From Mycteria americana (Eukaryota > Chordata > Aves > Ciconiiformes > Ciconiidae), in NCBI RefSeq assembly GCF_035582795.1, contig NC_134368.1, forward strand, positions 14,676,001-14,740,000: 64,000 nucleotides of DNA, given 5' to 3'. Under the pieces are notes generated by a model. It ran no database searches. It was not told where the DNA came from and saw only the letters and a program-made list of their open reading frames with translations. Shown piece after piece: positions 35,101-41,833 of the stretch. The position numbers and the translations under genes are program-made. Position 1 is the first letter of the stretch; each line of letters starts with the position of its first letter.

Positions 35101-36651
35101 TCATAGCCTTGCATCGAGAACTAAGACAAAACCATCGCAAAAATTGCCAGGTCAGCATAAATTTTCTCATCGTTTTTAGTTTAGTGAAATCTATTATTCT
35201 TGGTGGTCATTTTATAGATCCTACAGATATTTGAATGATTGCTTCCAGAGATGCACAGTTGATTGTTAGTTTAAACAAGCTAAGGATAACAAACGCTTAA
35301 TGTTTTTCATTATGCATTTTCTTTCCCATTGTTTAGGAACGGCTTGGGGCTTGTAAAAATAATTAAAATGTTTTGTTTTCATCATGGTGTACTCTCTGGT
35401 AAGAACATCTTTGAAAATTGTTGGACGTTCAAAAAAATGTTGTTATGTTAATCTTGTCCTACCTTTTTTTTCTCCAATTCTTTTTTTTTTTTTTTCATGA
35501 TCCAATTATTCCTATGCCCTGAAGCTCTTTATAGTAATTTCCATTAACTGCAGGAATCCTGTTAGGAACAGAGCTGATCAATTGCAATTGCATTTGTGAC
35601 AGTCTGCTGCTAAACTAAACATGCAGGAGATTTCACCCTCTCTGAGACAACATAACCTCTCCGTAATTGTAAAGAAACAAAATTCAAGTATGCAATTACT
35701 GGAGTCAGTTAGCTAGGAGTAGTTACAAATATTATTCTACTGAATTTTCTTTATAATCTTGGATTAAAATAAATGTAATAAAACAAATAAAAGCATAGTT
35801 TCTGCTTTTGGCATTAATAGTTGAAAAAAAACCCATGCAAGATACTGAAATTTCCTTTTGGTTAAGAAATTTATTATACAATGAAATGGTGACTCAGAAT
35901 TCCAATAACATGTGAAATCATTAAGTTATTTAGTGCAGGGGATATATGTGACAGTTCATATCCAGTTCCCTGATCATTTTCTTTATCACAGTCACATATA
36001 AAAAGAATCAATGAAAATATTGTCATAAAACAAAATTATTATGGAGAGCAGAATGCTAGTAGTTCTTTGATTGACCTGATCTTTGTAAACTCAGGGATTT
36101 TCTTTTTATATACATCATGTGAGCTTTAATTAAATCCCAATGAGAGCATGACACAGACCTACTGTACAATTATATGGGAAGCTACAGCTGAAATCAGCCA
36201 CAACGCAGAGAGTGGCCTGGGACATCCAAGGCTATGTTTTCTTTTCTTCTTTCCTCCTCAGATACCTTCAGTTGTCTCCTCCAACTCAAAGCTGAAGGCT
36301 GACTGCAACCTGCCTGTGATCCACGAGGAAGCCCCTTGGCCTCTGCTGTCAAGGATGAAGGATGCACTGGTGCCTCCGGAGCGTAGTGCTTTCTGGGCCA
36401 CGAAGGGGAGGGATCGGTTGTCGAAATGTGATGATGTATTTTGGGGTCAAATAGGAAATCAGCATGCAGGTGCTATTCCCCAGGGAATGAAACAGAAAAA
36501 TGCCATTATGAATAAGGCATGGCTCTCGAGAGAAAAAACAGATGGCTCAACCTCAGCTACCACAGCAAAAAGCTATTTGTCAGATGTGTTGTCAGAAAGT
36601 AATAAAGGCCGAAATCCTGTGGGGAGAAATCAGCTGCACGAGAAAGAATAA
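2182..36651 (+). CDS. C4orf50: Large coiled-coil protein gene, C-terminal part (probable C4orf50 orthologue); overview of exons
   Basis: Fifteen exons can be chained with GT/AG junctions: 2299-2450, 4713-4851, 6870-7565, 9816-9872, about 10362-10525, 11460-11574, 12343-12467, 12848-15061, 15915-16016, 17710-17856, 22443-22619, 24880-24936, 25331-25513, 34908-35150 and 36262-36651. All junctions are phase 0 except 2450/4713 (phase 2) and 11574/12343 (phase 1). The product, about 1,640 residues here, is rich in E, K, Q and L and mostly coiled coil, with no signal peptide or membrane span seen, so a cytoplasmic or cytoskeletal scaffold is likely but unproven. The C4orf50 name comes from memory of the exon motifs and was not searched; a related coiled-coil gene is possible. 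Two exons carry lesions (a frameshift near 10384 and a TGA at 25352), so the intact product may not be made in this individual. Confidence 0.6.
2299..2450 (+). CDS. C4orf50: Coiled-coil exon 1 of the recognised set
   Basis: The acceptor TTTTCCAG ends at 2298 and the donor GTAAAT begins at 2451. The 152-nt exon starts in phase 0 with ELEDASK and ends on two bases (AG) completed by the next exon to Arg. The middle, [19 protein letters not shown], is a regular heptad pattern typical of a coiled coil. The frame stays open upstream to 2071, with an ATG at 2182 in good context (A at -3, G at +4) starting MDPSSGREQ. So this could instead be an alternative first exon running 2182-2450. The polypyrimidine tract before 2299 favours an internal exon, but I cannot decide between them without RNA. 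Confidence 0.7.
2451..4712 (+). other. Intron of the coiled-coil gene
   Basis: AT-rich sequence with no second exon or recognised repeat. Short open frames on either strand here lack splice context and protein-like composition. Confidence 0.6.
4713..4851 (+). CDS. C4orf50: Coiled-coil exon 2
   Basis: The acceptor CACTACCACAG ends at 4712 and the donor GTGAGG starts at 4852. At 139 nt, the first G completes an Arg codon from the previous exon and the exon ends in phase 0. The product includes [18 protein letters not shown] and ends REDLINL, with hydrophobic residues at regular a/d positions of a coiled coil. Joining it to the previous exon gives an unbroken helix, which supports the phase-2 junction. 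Confidence 0.75.
4852..6869 (+). other. Intron of the coiled-coil gene
   Basis: Around 5280-5620 the sequence is richer in GC and has open frames on both strands, but they have no splice signals that join the gene and no recognisable protein. Nothing else was identified. Confidence 0.55.
6870..7565 (+). CDS. C4orf50: Long coiled-coil exon 3 (232 codons)
   Basis: The acceptor AAATTGTAG ends at 6869 and the strong donor GTAAGT starts at 7566; both ends are phase 0. The exon opens with [20 protein letters not shown], a basic stretch, followed by a long helix with [19 protein letters not shown] and [18 protein letters not shown]. It closes with the very basic KLKKKKEK, which could act as a nuclear signal or a nucleic-acid or tubulin contact, though this is only composition. 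It is open throughout 696 nt while the other frames are not. This is the clearest coding block upstream of the giant exon. Confidence 0.85.
7566..9815 (+). other. Intron of the coiled-coil gene
   Basis: It holds a decayed MIR-like fragment at about 7790-7905 (listed separately). The rest is unremarkable; several 70-90 codon open frames were judged random. Confidence 0.55.
7790..7905 (-). repeat. MIR-type SINE fragment, decayed
   Basis: The run AAGTGACATGCCCAAGG, followed by GTCTCAGTTGGCATTAGAAG and AGAGCCCAGAAG, resembles the minus-strand core of MIR (the part normally reading AAGTGACTTGCCCAAGGTCAC ... AGAGCCGGGATTCGAACCC). Divergence is high and the ends are approximate. Confidence 0.4.
9816..9872 (+). 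CDS. C4orf50: Small exon 4 (19 codons)
   Basis: The acceptor TTCCACAG ends at 9815 and the donor GTATGA starts at 9873; 57 nt, phase 0 at both ends. It encodes [19 protein letters not shown]. It is short and not coiled coil, so the call rests on good splice sites and matching phase with its neighbours. Its omission would not change the frame. Confidence 0.55.
9873..10361 (+). other. Intron of the coiled-coil gene
   Basis: Nothing was recognised apart from the terminal tract TTTATTTTAACAG, which serves the next candidate exon. Confidence 0.5.
10362..10525 (+). pseudogene. C4orf50: Frameshifted candidate exon 5 of the coiled-coil gene
   Basis: After the acceptor TATTTTAACAG (ends 10361), phase 0 reads NPQINKEK and then hits a stop (TAA) within a few codons. 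From 10385 a different frame reads [19 protein letters not shown], continuing with [17 protein letters not shown], which is typical of this protein. The two frames join smoothly if the A-run at 10381-10384 has lost one base. The 3' end is uncertain: phase-compatible donors are GTGTTG at 10493 and GTCAAG at 10526, both weak. It could be a true frameshift, an assembly error in a homopolymer, or a dead exon. The exon sits between phase-0 neighbours, so skipping it keeps the frame. Confidence 0.5.
10526..11459 (+). other. Intron of the coiled-coil gene
   Basis: AT-rich, ending in a clear polypyrimidine tract TTTTTTTCTTTTCCCTCC before the acceptor at 11459. No other feature was seen. Confidence 0.5.
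11460..11574 (+). CDS. C4orf50: Exon 6
   Basis: A strong polypyrimidine tract and CCCATTAAG precede 11460; the donor GTATGA starts at 11575. The 115 nt start in phase 0 ([20 protein letters not shown]) and end on one base. The sequence is amphipathic at first and then polar. The single leftover G is completed in frame by the next exon with either of its two possible acceptors. Confidence 0.7.
11575..12342 (+). other. Intron of the coiled-coil gene
   Basis: No repeat or exon was recognised; there is a G-run at 12090-12096. Confidence 0.5.
12343..12467 (+). CDS. C4orf50: Exon 7 with two in-frame acceptors
   Basis: The donor GTGAGA begins at 12468 after ...LAEIEQ in phase 0. Two acceptors fit the phase-1 junction: ATAACAG ending 12342 and ACACTAG ending 12351. 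They differ by nine bases, adding or dropping three codons (ETL). Past that point the product is [20 protein letters not shown] followed by a short acidic stretch. The first AG after the pyrimidine-rich region is at 12342, so the longer form is taken here. Confidence 0.7.
12468..12847 (+). other. Short intron before the giant exon
   Basis: 380 nt, AT-rich, ending TTTTGCTGTTACCAG. The downstream frame remains open back to an ATG at 12773, but that lies inside the intron and is not needed as a start. Confidence 0.6.
12848..15061 (+). CDS. C4orf50: Giant exon 8 (738 codons) of the coiled-coil gene
   Basis: The acceptor TGCTGTTACCAG ends at 12847; the donor GTAAAT starts at 15062 after ...YFPGKE. 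It is phase 0 on both sides and 2,214 nt without a stop, far beyond chance in DNA this AT-rich. The first half (to about 14020) is low in hydrophobic pattern and probably disordered, with Ser, Glu and Lys runs. From about 14040 it becomes coiled coil with 14-residue (two-heptad) units: a first set with [14 protein letters not shown] and [14 protein letters not shown], and a second set of six at 14534-14785. Near the end is a basic [16 protein letters not shown] followed by a hydrophobic [10 protein letters not shown]. The role is unknown; a scaffold that dimerises through the second half is a reasonable inference. Confidence 0.9.
15062..15914 (+). other. Intron holding a CR1 tail
   Basis: The coding frame continues open across the donor for 36 more codons until a TAG at 15167-15169 that is supplied by a CR1 3' tail. 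The rest is AT-rich with no further feature. Confidence 0.6.
15163..15238 (+). mobile_element. CR1 LINE 3' tail, 76 bp
   Basis: It begins TTGGTAGTGTTAGG and ends in the CR1 signature GATTCTGTGATTCTGT. It matches the tail at 34554-34630 with only a few differences (for example TTTACGG against TTTATGG), so it is a severely 5'-truncated CR1 copy on the + strand. It lies about 100 bp downstream of the giant exon's splice donor. Confidence 0.9.
15915..16016 (+). CDS. C4orf50: Coiled-coil exon 9 (34 codons)
   Basis: The acceptor TGTATGCAG ends at 15914 and the donor GTAACC starts at 16017; phase 0 at both ends. It encodes [20 protein letters not shown] followed by KELEKSKKE, a very regular lysine and glutamate helix. 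Confidence 0.85.
16017..17709 (+). other. Intron of the coiled-coil gene
   Basis: No feature was recognised. Small open frames on both strands near 16110-16440 lack a splice context and coding character. Confidence 0.5.
17710..17856 (+). CDS. C4orf50: Coiled-coil exon 10 (49 codons)
   Basis: The acceptor TTCCGTTAG ends at 17709 and the donor GTATGT starts at 17857; phase 0 both sides. It opens [20 protein letters not shown], a motif I associate with this protein family, and continues [18 protein letters not shown]. This is one of the best anchors for naming the gene. Confidence 0.85.
19805..19855. repeat. Imperfect GATTATCAT tandem array
   Basis: Five copies of GATTATCA (one with GCTTATCA) are spaced 9-10 bases apart. 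Each copy contains TTATCA/GATTA elements, and the spacing is close to one helical turn. It could be a simple repeat or a small cluster of homeodomain or GATA-like sites. Confidence 0.6.
22034..22190 (+). repeat. MIR SINE
   Basis: The order of segments fits MIR: TATAGCAGTTGGAGCAGGAG, then TTGTGTGACCATAGG, then GCCACTTAATCTGTCC, then CCCAGTTTCCCC and a GAAATGATTATAATAC stretch. All are recognisable variants of the MIR core and 3' half in the + orientation. It lies about 250 bp before the next exon. Confidence 0.75.
22443..22619 (+). CDS. C4orf50: Coiled-coil exon 11 (59 codons)
   Basis: The acceptor GCTCCCTAG ends at 22442 and the donor GTATAA starts at 22620; phase 0 both sides. The product has [20 protein letters not shown] and then [18 protein letters not shown], a clean leucine-rich coiled coil. 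It leads directly into the next exon's [12 protein letters not shown]. Confidence 0.9.
22620..24879 (+). other. Intron of the coiled-coil gene
   Basis: It contains a 15-base T-run at 24118-24132 and a 9-bp tandem repeat at 24550-24575. No other feature was identified. Confidence 0.55.
24550..24575. repeat. ATACCAAGG x 2.9 perfect minisatellite
   Basis: Two complete and one nearly complete copy of the nine-base unit ATACCAAGG are perfectly repeated. Confidence 0.9.
24880..24936 (+). CDS. C4orf50: Small exon 12 (19 codons)
   Basis: The acceptor AACCTTTCAG ends at 24879 and the donor GTACTG starts at 24937; phase 0 both sides. It encodes [19 protein letters not shown]. It joins CEK of the previous exon and leads to AK...C of the next, giving a continuous basic helix that I recall from the human protein. 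Confidence 0.85.
24937..25330 (+). other. Short intron
   Basis: 394 nt between two small exons; no feature was recognised. Confidence 0.6.
25331..25513 (+). pseudogene. C4orf50: Exon 13 with an in-frame TGA
   Basis: The acceptor CCGCATAG ends at 25330. Phase 0 reads AKPACLT, then TGA at 25352-25354, then [20 protein letters not shown] and, further on, [17 protein letters not shown] before the donor GTGTTT at 25514 (GTACTT at 25520 also fits). The protein after the stop is clearly of this family, so the exon is real and the stop is a lesion or a sequence error. A CGA (Arg) to TGA change by CpG decay would explain it. The exon is 183 nt between phase-0 junctions, so its removal leaves the frame open. 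If it is included, the mRNA would lose the last exons' product and be a candidate for nonsense-mediated decay. Confidence 0.8.
34311..34337. repeat. Perfect 9-bp inverted repeat
   Basis: ATTTCTTAT and ATAAGAAAT flank a nine-base AT-only spacer. More ATTTCTTAATA copies follow up to 34360. It lies just before the CR1 insertion and may simply reflect an AT-rich integration site. Confidence 0.7.
34386..34630 (+). mobile_element. CR1 LINE 3' end, 245 bp
   Basis: This is the classical CR1 3' end: GCGCCAGAGGAGGTTTAGAC, then GGAACAGGCTGCCCAGGGAAG, then the closing TCTTTTCCAACCTATACG and ATTCTGTG repeats. It is on the + strand and 5'-truncated, and lies 280 bp upstream of the penultimate exon. A short open frame through it is the remnant of the reverse-transcriptase C-terminus, not a gene. 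Confidence 0.95.
34908..35150 (+). CDS. C4orf50: Penultimate exon 14 (81 codons)
   Basis: The acceptor TTATCTTGCAG ends at 34907 and the donor GTCAGC starts at 35151; phase 0 both sides. The first part is polar and Ser/Thr/Gln-rich ([19 protein letters not shown]), and it ends with the motif [19 protein letters not shown]. That end is a short helix likely to be a conserved protein-contact motif; the preceding part is probably disordered. Confidence 0.85.
35151..36261 (+). other. Last intron
   Basis: AT-rich with several T-runs (for example 35482-35496). It ends in TTTTCTTCTTTCCTCCTCAG, a strong acceptor. No repeat family was recognised. Confidence 0.6.
36262..36651 (+). CDS. C4orf50: Terminal coding exon 15 (129 codons plus stop)
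   Basis: The strong acceptor ends at 36261 and the frame continues in phase 0 from [20 protein letters not shown] to a TAA at 36649-36651. The tail is not coiled coil; it has [20 protein letters not shown] and is then polar and basic with many Ser, Lys and Asn. The frame is open upstream to 36148, but that extension lies behind the acceptor and is intronic. The likely poly(A) signals follow immediately. Confidence 0.85.
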   Translation: MPSVVSSNSKLKADCNLPVIHEEAPWPLLSRMKDALVPPERSAFWATKGRDRLSKCDDVFWGQIGNQHAGAIPQGMKQKNAIMNKAWLSREKTDGSTSATTAKSYLSDVLSESNKGRNPVGRNQLHEKE

Positions 36652-36667
36652 AACCCGCAGAAATAAA
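36648..36667 (+). promoter_or_regulatory. Two AATAAA poly(A) signals at the stop codon
   Basis: AATAAA at 36648-36653 overlaps the TAA stop, and a second AATAAA lies at 36662-36667. Either could set a very short 3' UTR. Further AATAAA motifs downstream may be used instead; no cleavage site can be fixed from sequence. Confidence 0.45.
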
Positions 36668-37652
36668 ACAAGGTAAAGCATCATAGCAATGTGATTTTCC
36701 CATTATTACAAAAGTATTAATCATTTTTAAAAACAAAGATATTTTACTAGTTAGCATGGCCTAGCAACTAGTTTGAGATGACTGGAAAATTTACATGAAA
36801 AAGAGCTGTGCTACTTTTTATGGTCAAAATTTCTTAGAACATTTGAGGTCACTTAAATCTATGGATTTCTCAGTAGCCGGGCTGCCTCCCCATTTTCTTT
36901 TCACTGCTTGTTTATGATTCACTTTGCTTTTAACTGAGACCATGGAACAATCTATTAAATCACTTTAGCTTTTATGTGTAACCCATTTCTTCAGTGTGCA
37001 GTGGCAAGTTCTGAAAGAACATCTGGCTTGCCTGACTGTTTCCTCTGGAACTTAAGGAAATGGTGTGTCATGGACTTCCTAGAAACACATTTTACAGAAA
37101 TTTGGGAGAAGTTTTGCTGTTAGTGTTTCTTTAGTGTCTGGGGATTTGGGGCAGCAGAAGTGTTCAGGTTTTGGGGGGTTTTGGGATGGGGTTTTTTTTT
37201 GTTATCCTGCTGACCTACAGCAGAGTACTCAATATATTCATTCCTGTAGGTGGTAGTATTTGTAAAATAGCATCCTTATTCAAATTGCGGCTTAACTTGA
37301 GTAGTTTTACTGGACATGTTCCCGACCACTTTCTTCAGGTGACCACTTGGGCATCATGAGTACAGTAACAGCTGAGTTCAAGAGATGGATAATTCAGACT
37401 GCACCCTGTGCTGCCAACCCCCTACACCTACAATAGGGAGAAGTGAATGCAGTGCCAGGCCACCTGCGCTAGCACAGCTGTGACAGTGCTTCCTCGTAGT
37501 CTGGCTCAGAAATAGATGTGGTCTGGGCTGCATGAACCTTTGATGGATCCTGGTTATGGGAGGGAGGAGGGAAGAATGTGTCTGTGCAGGTGCATGTGTG
37601 CACTAACGCCGGTTGACTCTGGGAAGTTTAACTGAGCATGGCTGTAAATTAC
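36668..37652. other. Downstream flank before the LTR
   Basis: Presumed 3' UTR or intergenic DNA. It has T-runs (37190-37199) but no gene or repeat that I recognise. Confidence 0.5.
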
Positions 37653-38229
37653 TGTCGTGGTTTCACCCCAGCCGGCAACTAAGCCCCACGCAGCCGATCC
37701 CTCACTCCCCCCCGGTGGGATGGGGGAGAGAATTGGAAGAGTGAAAGTGAGAAAACTCGTGCGTTGAGATAAAGACAGTTTAATAGGGAAAGCAAAAGCC
37801 GCACACGGAAGCCAATCAAAGCAAGGAATCCATTCACTGCTTCCCATGGGCAGGCAGGTGTTCAGCCATCTCCAGGAAAGCAGGGCTCCGTCACGTGTAA
37901 TGGTTACTTGGGAAGACAAACGCCATCACTCCGAACGTCCCCCCCTTCCTTCTTCTTCCCCCAGCTTTATATGCTGAGCATGACGCCATATGGTATGGAA
38001 TAGCCCTTTGGGCAGTTGGGGTCAGCTGTCCCAGCGTGTCCCCTCCCAGCTTCTTCTGCACCAGGCAGAGCAGGGGAAGCTGCAAAGTCCTTGATTGAGT
38101 ATAAGCTCTGCTTAGCAGCAACTGAAACATCCCTGTGTTATCAACACTGTTTTCAGCACAACTCTAAAACACAGCCCCATACTAGCTACTATAAAGAAAA
38201 TTAACTCTATCCCAGCCGAAACCAGGACA
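37653..38229 (-). mobile_element. Solo LTR of an avian endogenous retrovirus, 577 bp
   Basis: The element has TGT...ACA termini and an almost perfect five-base duplication of the target (ATTAC at 37648-37652, ATTCC at 38230-38234). In the minus orientation it has a TATA-like CATATAAAG at 37965-37973 and, further on, an ATTAAA poly(A)-like signal in CTATTAAACTGTC, which fits U3-R-U5 order. No internal retroviral genes adjoin it, so it is a solo LTR left by recombination. I recall closely similar LTRs in many songbirds and other Neoaves; the family name is not certain. The five-base duplication fits the ERV1 or ERVL classes better than ERVK. Confidence 0.9.
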
Positions 38230-39010
38230 ATTCCCCAAAACACTAAAGTGTCATTTATATTGCAACCCCACCAGAGTTAATACTTTTGGGAAAACCTGCA
38301 TTATTTAAATCTCCCAGCTATCTTTATTTTTATTAGAAGAGGGCATTTTTAACACACAGTAATATGTGGCACTGTTCCTGTGCTCATCCTCTGCCTCCAT
38401 TGATTACCCTAGTTGGTTCATAGTACATTACTACTTTGTCTGACGCTGCTTTTCAGGAGCCAGGAACAAAATGCTTTTGAAGAAATATTAATGCACACAC
38501 ACTTTATTGTGGGAAACCCGTCTTCATTTGCTCAATAAGGTAGCAGTGCAATTGCTTACAGCAGTAACTGAATTAGTCTTCATCCAACATATCTTTAGAA
38601 AATACACACCAGGAGCTCAGGGAAATAGCGCCTGGAAGCGCTGTTTTGGAGCACTCTCTAAGCAGAGGAGACACCGGTGAGGTTCCAAAATCTGGGCTTC
38701 TGCTCTCATGTGTCTTTCTCTTCTTCCTAATGCCTGGCCAGCACTTCTGATGACAGATATACTTGATACCCAGCCACCAGATGCCTTGTTAAATGTTAAG
38801 ATATTTTTATGTGGAAAACACTTGTAAATATTTAACACGGTAACTTTTATATTGATAAAATGATGCTTTAAGAATTAGCACTTATGGGAACTGGTTTTTG
38901 AGCTTTATCTTGCTGACAGTAAAATACAGGACCTGGTAGTTCAGGCTGGAGGTCAGATTGTAATGCATGAAGTGTGCTAATAATAAGGGTATTAATAATA
39001 ATACTCTGTG

Positions 39011-39081
39011 ATGGTAAGATAGGCTTCGTTATCTTACCATAGCTATCTACTTTGTGATTGGGACCATGGTAACTTACCATG
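39011..39081. repeat. Two adjacent perfect hairpins built from ATGGTAA
   Basis: The first is an 11-bp perfect stem with an 8-nt loop (ATGGTAAGATA / TATCTTACCAT, 39011-39040). The second is an 8-bp stem with a one-base centre (CATGGTAA C TTACCATG, 39065-39081). Both carry the same ATGGTAA core, giving four copies in 71 bases in alternating orientation. Confidence 0.8.
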
Positions 39082-41784
39082 AAATTAAGACTTTCCCAAT
39101 CCAGTCCCTTTCTATGTTCTTCAGACTTCATTTTAAGCTAATTAGGTTATTTGGCCCCATTCGTCCTCCTGCTGGAATTAGTAATTTCCTGAACAAGGAC
39201 TGCAGACACACACAGGTGTAGATGGGGGATCAGACACTTGAAAGCATATTACTGCACGGAAGCACTGTAATGCAAAATGGACTCAAGCAATTCCTCAGGC
39301 AAATGGATTCTGTGCTGGCACTTCGCAGCTTTGCTTCACAAGTCACAAATTTCAGTTAAAATCCTGTAGCCCCTTGTGTTCTTAATTGTTTAAGACGTCC
39401 ATTCTTCCTACTACAAAGCATTGTTTAAATATGTGCAGATACCACAGTTGTCATTTGGGCAGCTGTTTCAGCTGCTTTTCATGTCTCAAGTAAAAATGCA
39501 AGATTTTAGACACTACAGTGGAGAAACGCTAATAATTTAACAGCAAAGTTTGGAGTACTGCATGCAACAGCATTAGAAAACGTGGGTCAGCTAAAGGTTT
39601 TCTTTTTGAAACCTCTGTACTGCTCCATTTTTTCCCACTACTGAATGGGCAAATGAGAAGTGATAGTCAGATTATGCCAAATAATTACGCGCTAATTGAT
39701 GTACAAAAAGATTAGATGATGCATTGCACCATCAAACAAGGTCCTTCAAATTCTTTAAACACAGTCATTTATAGAAACCAGCTCCAAGACGTACAGTGGC
39801 AGGCCAGATGGTTTGTATATTGGTGTCCTACCAAGCTAGGGTCCTTTGGGAGTCTGAGCTTGCTGAGTGACTCATACAGAATAATTAATATTACCCCTTA
39901 TTCTGTAAATCATTTGGAGTTTTTTGAAAGTGAGGGTGGTCAGTAGCAATGTGCTTACAGCATACATCTGAAGAGTTGACTTGTGTTGAATCACCTGCAA
40001 TCTGCTGTTTGTCATCCATGGACCCGCGCGAGCCGAATGGCATTATTTGCGCTTGACTGGATGATCAGGACACTTGGAGGGAAGCTGGCTGACAGTGTGC
40101 TTCCTACCGACAGACGCTCACTGAGCCTGCTTCCCATTCAGGCTCTTCCACTTACAAAGAACCTGTTTGAAACAGCACAGAAGACTATTTGCTAGGATCA
40201 ATAGTTCACATTGAACAAGTGTTTATTAACATATTCAGACCATATTTGCCCAGTTCTTTTTTTCTACACTTGAATTCCCCAGTACTAAAGTCAAAATATC
40301 TCATTTTAGCAGCAAAGTCATCTCTTTTCTCTCTATTTTTAACAGAAATATTACTTCCAAATAGAATATAAATGCAACACATGGAAGTAGTAGCCCGAAA
40401 TGGTGCATAGTACTTTCTAAAGGCCATGTGAAAGGTAAACATAAAAAGGAAACTCACGGTGTACCTGAGGCTACAAATGCACTGTAGAGTAGCCTTTGGG
40501 GGAGGAATTGGAATCTGAAAATCAAAAACCACTGGAAGGAATAGCCATTCTCCTATGACAGGTGTAAAAAAATAAAGAAAAAAAAATCCATCACTTTCTT
40601 CCAACACTGAACAAGAAGTTTTATTTAATCAAAGAAAACTAATAATTCTCCTGCACTTGTGCTTTATCTGTTTTGCTCTTCTCTGGCAGGAGAGGTCATA
40701 AACAGGGAATGTAAGAAAGGTCTCTTTACAAAGGTCTCTTTAGTCAATGCAATTCTTGTATTAGACTACTCCTATTCCTCTTATTTTTCAGGAAAATAGC
40801 ATTCATAATATTTAAAAAATAATAAGTTGCCCTGTATTTTGTATACACTCACCTGTGCATGCGTCTCACTTAACTACCAAGAATTCACTATGCAAGTTGA
40901 AAAGATAAAGTCAGTTGCCAGTTACATTTTAGGAACATCTAAAACAGACATGGTTTGGTGAGAATCAGTGGAAGGAACATGGTCTGCATCCCTCTGAGAA
41001 CTGGTCTGCTGGAGAAGGCCTGGAAGGCACTGGAAACTAGGGAAGATGGCAAAACCCAGTTTCTTTAAAGTAAATAATGCCAGTGTCCACTCTAGGTTCT
41101 CCTGGAGATTAAACATTTGTAGAAAATGGAGAGGGGTTGCCTGGAAGCCTGCCACTCCCCATCTATTGCTTGTCTTGTGCTATGAAAAGCTTTTATGTAC
41201 ATAAGAGATTTGGGGATCAGATCTGATGCTCAGCCTGTGATAACTCAGTTCCGTGCTCAGGACTGATATTTGTATGAGTCAGAACAAAAACAAGTTGCCC
41301 ATGATTAAATTTTATGTAATAATTTAGTAATTCCTTAATAATTCCTGTTTATATTTTTTGGGCAGCAATTCTGATTTGTAAAAGCACTATCTAATATCTT
41401 CTTAGTAACAGCCTTTTCATTTAGCCCTTAAGCTGATGGATATTAAAGCTCCTAATTAAAACCAGATAATGCATGAAAGATTTCCACAGTCCAGACCTTT
41501 CTCTTACGGCCTGATTAAACCAAGAAACTCCCACATCTGTTTGTACAACTATATTCTCAGCAGGTCAGGCAGCTGGTAGCATTGACTTAAGTCCATCTTT
41601 CTTGCAGTAGCTTTTTCTTGGGAATAAAGAGAACAGGAAGGGCTAGGACAGAAAATGGAATATTTCAGAAACCTTTGCAGAAGCCTGTTACATTTAGCTA
41701 GGAATATTGTCTTTCCCCAGTCTGTGGCTTTGATCCTATCAGTCAGGATAATGGTTAACCATAGAATAATGTGTTCATTTACAT

Positions 41785-41833
41785 ATAAATATGTATAAAA
41801 CATTTATATGCATATATATATCTATATATGTAT
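41785..41833. repeat. AT-rich TATA/CATA simple tract
   Basis: A run of ATATAAATATGTATAAA, then ATATGCATATATATATC and TATATATGTATA. A low-complexity, probably polymorphic tract. Confidence 0.7.

Noticed and set aside
36148-36261. N-terminal extension of the last exon
   Set aside because: It lies upstream of a strong pyrimidine-rich acceptor ending at 36261 and joins nothing.
37554-38130. Minus-strand open frames of 79-121 codons
   Set aside because: They overlap the solo LTR and show no retroviral or host protein.
40206-40607. 133-codon minus-strand open frame
   Set aside because: It is the longest in the gene-free half, but the composition is Phe/Leu-rich from AT-rich DNA and there is no splice or start context; chance is more likely.
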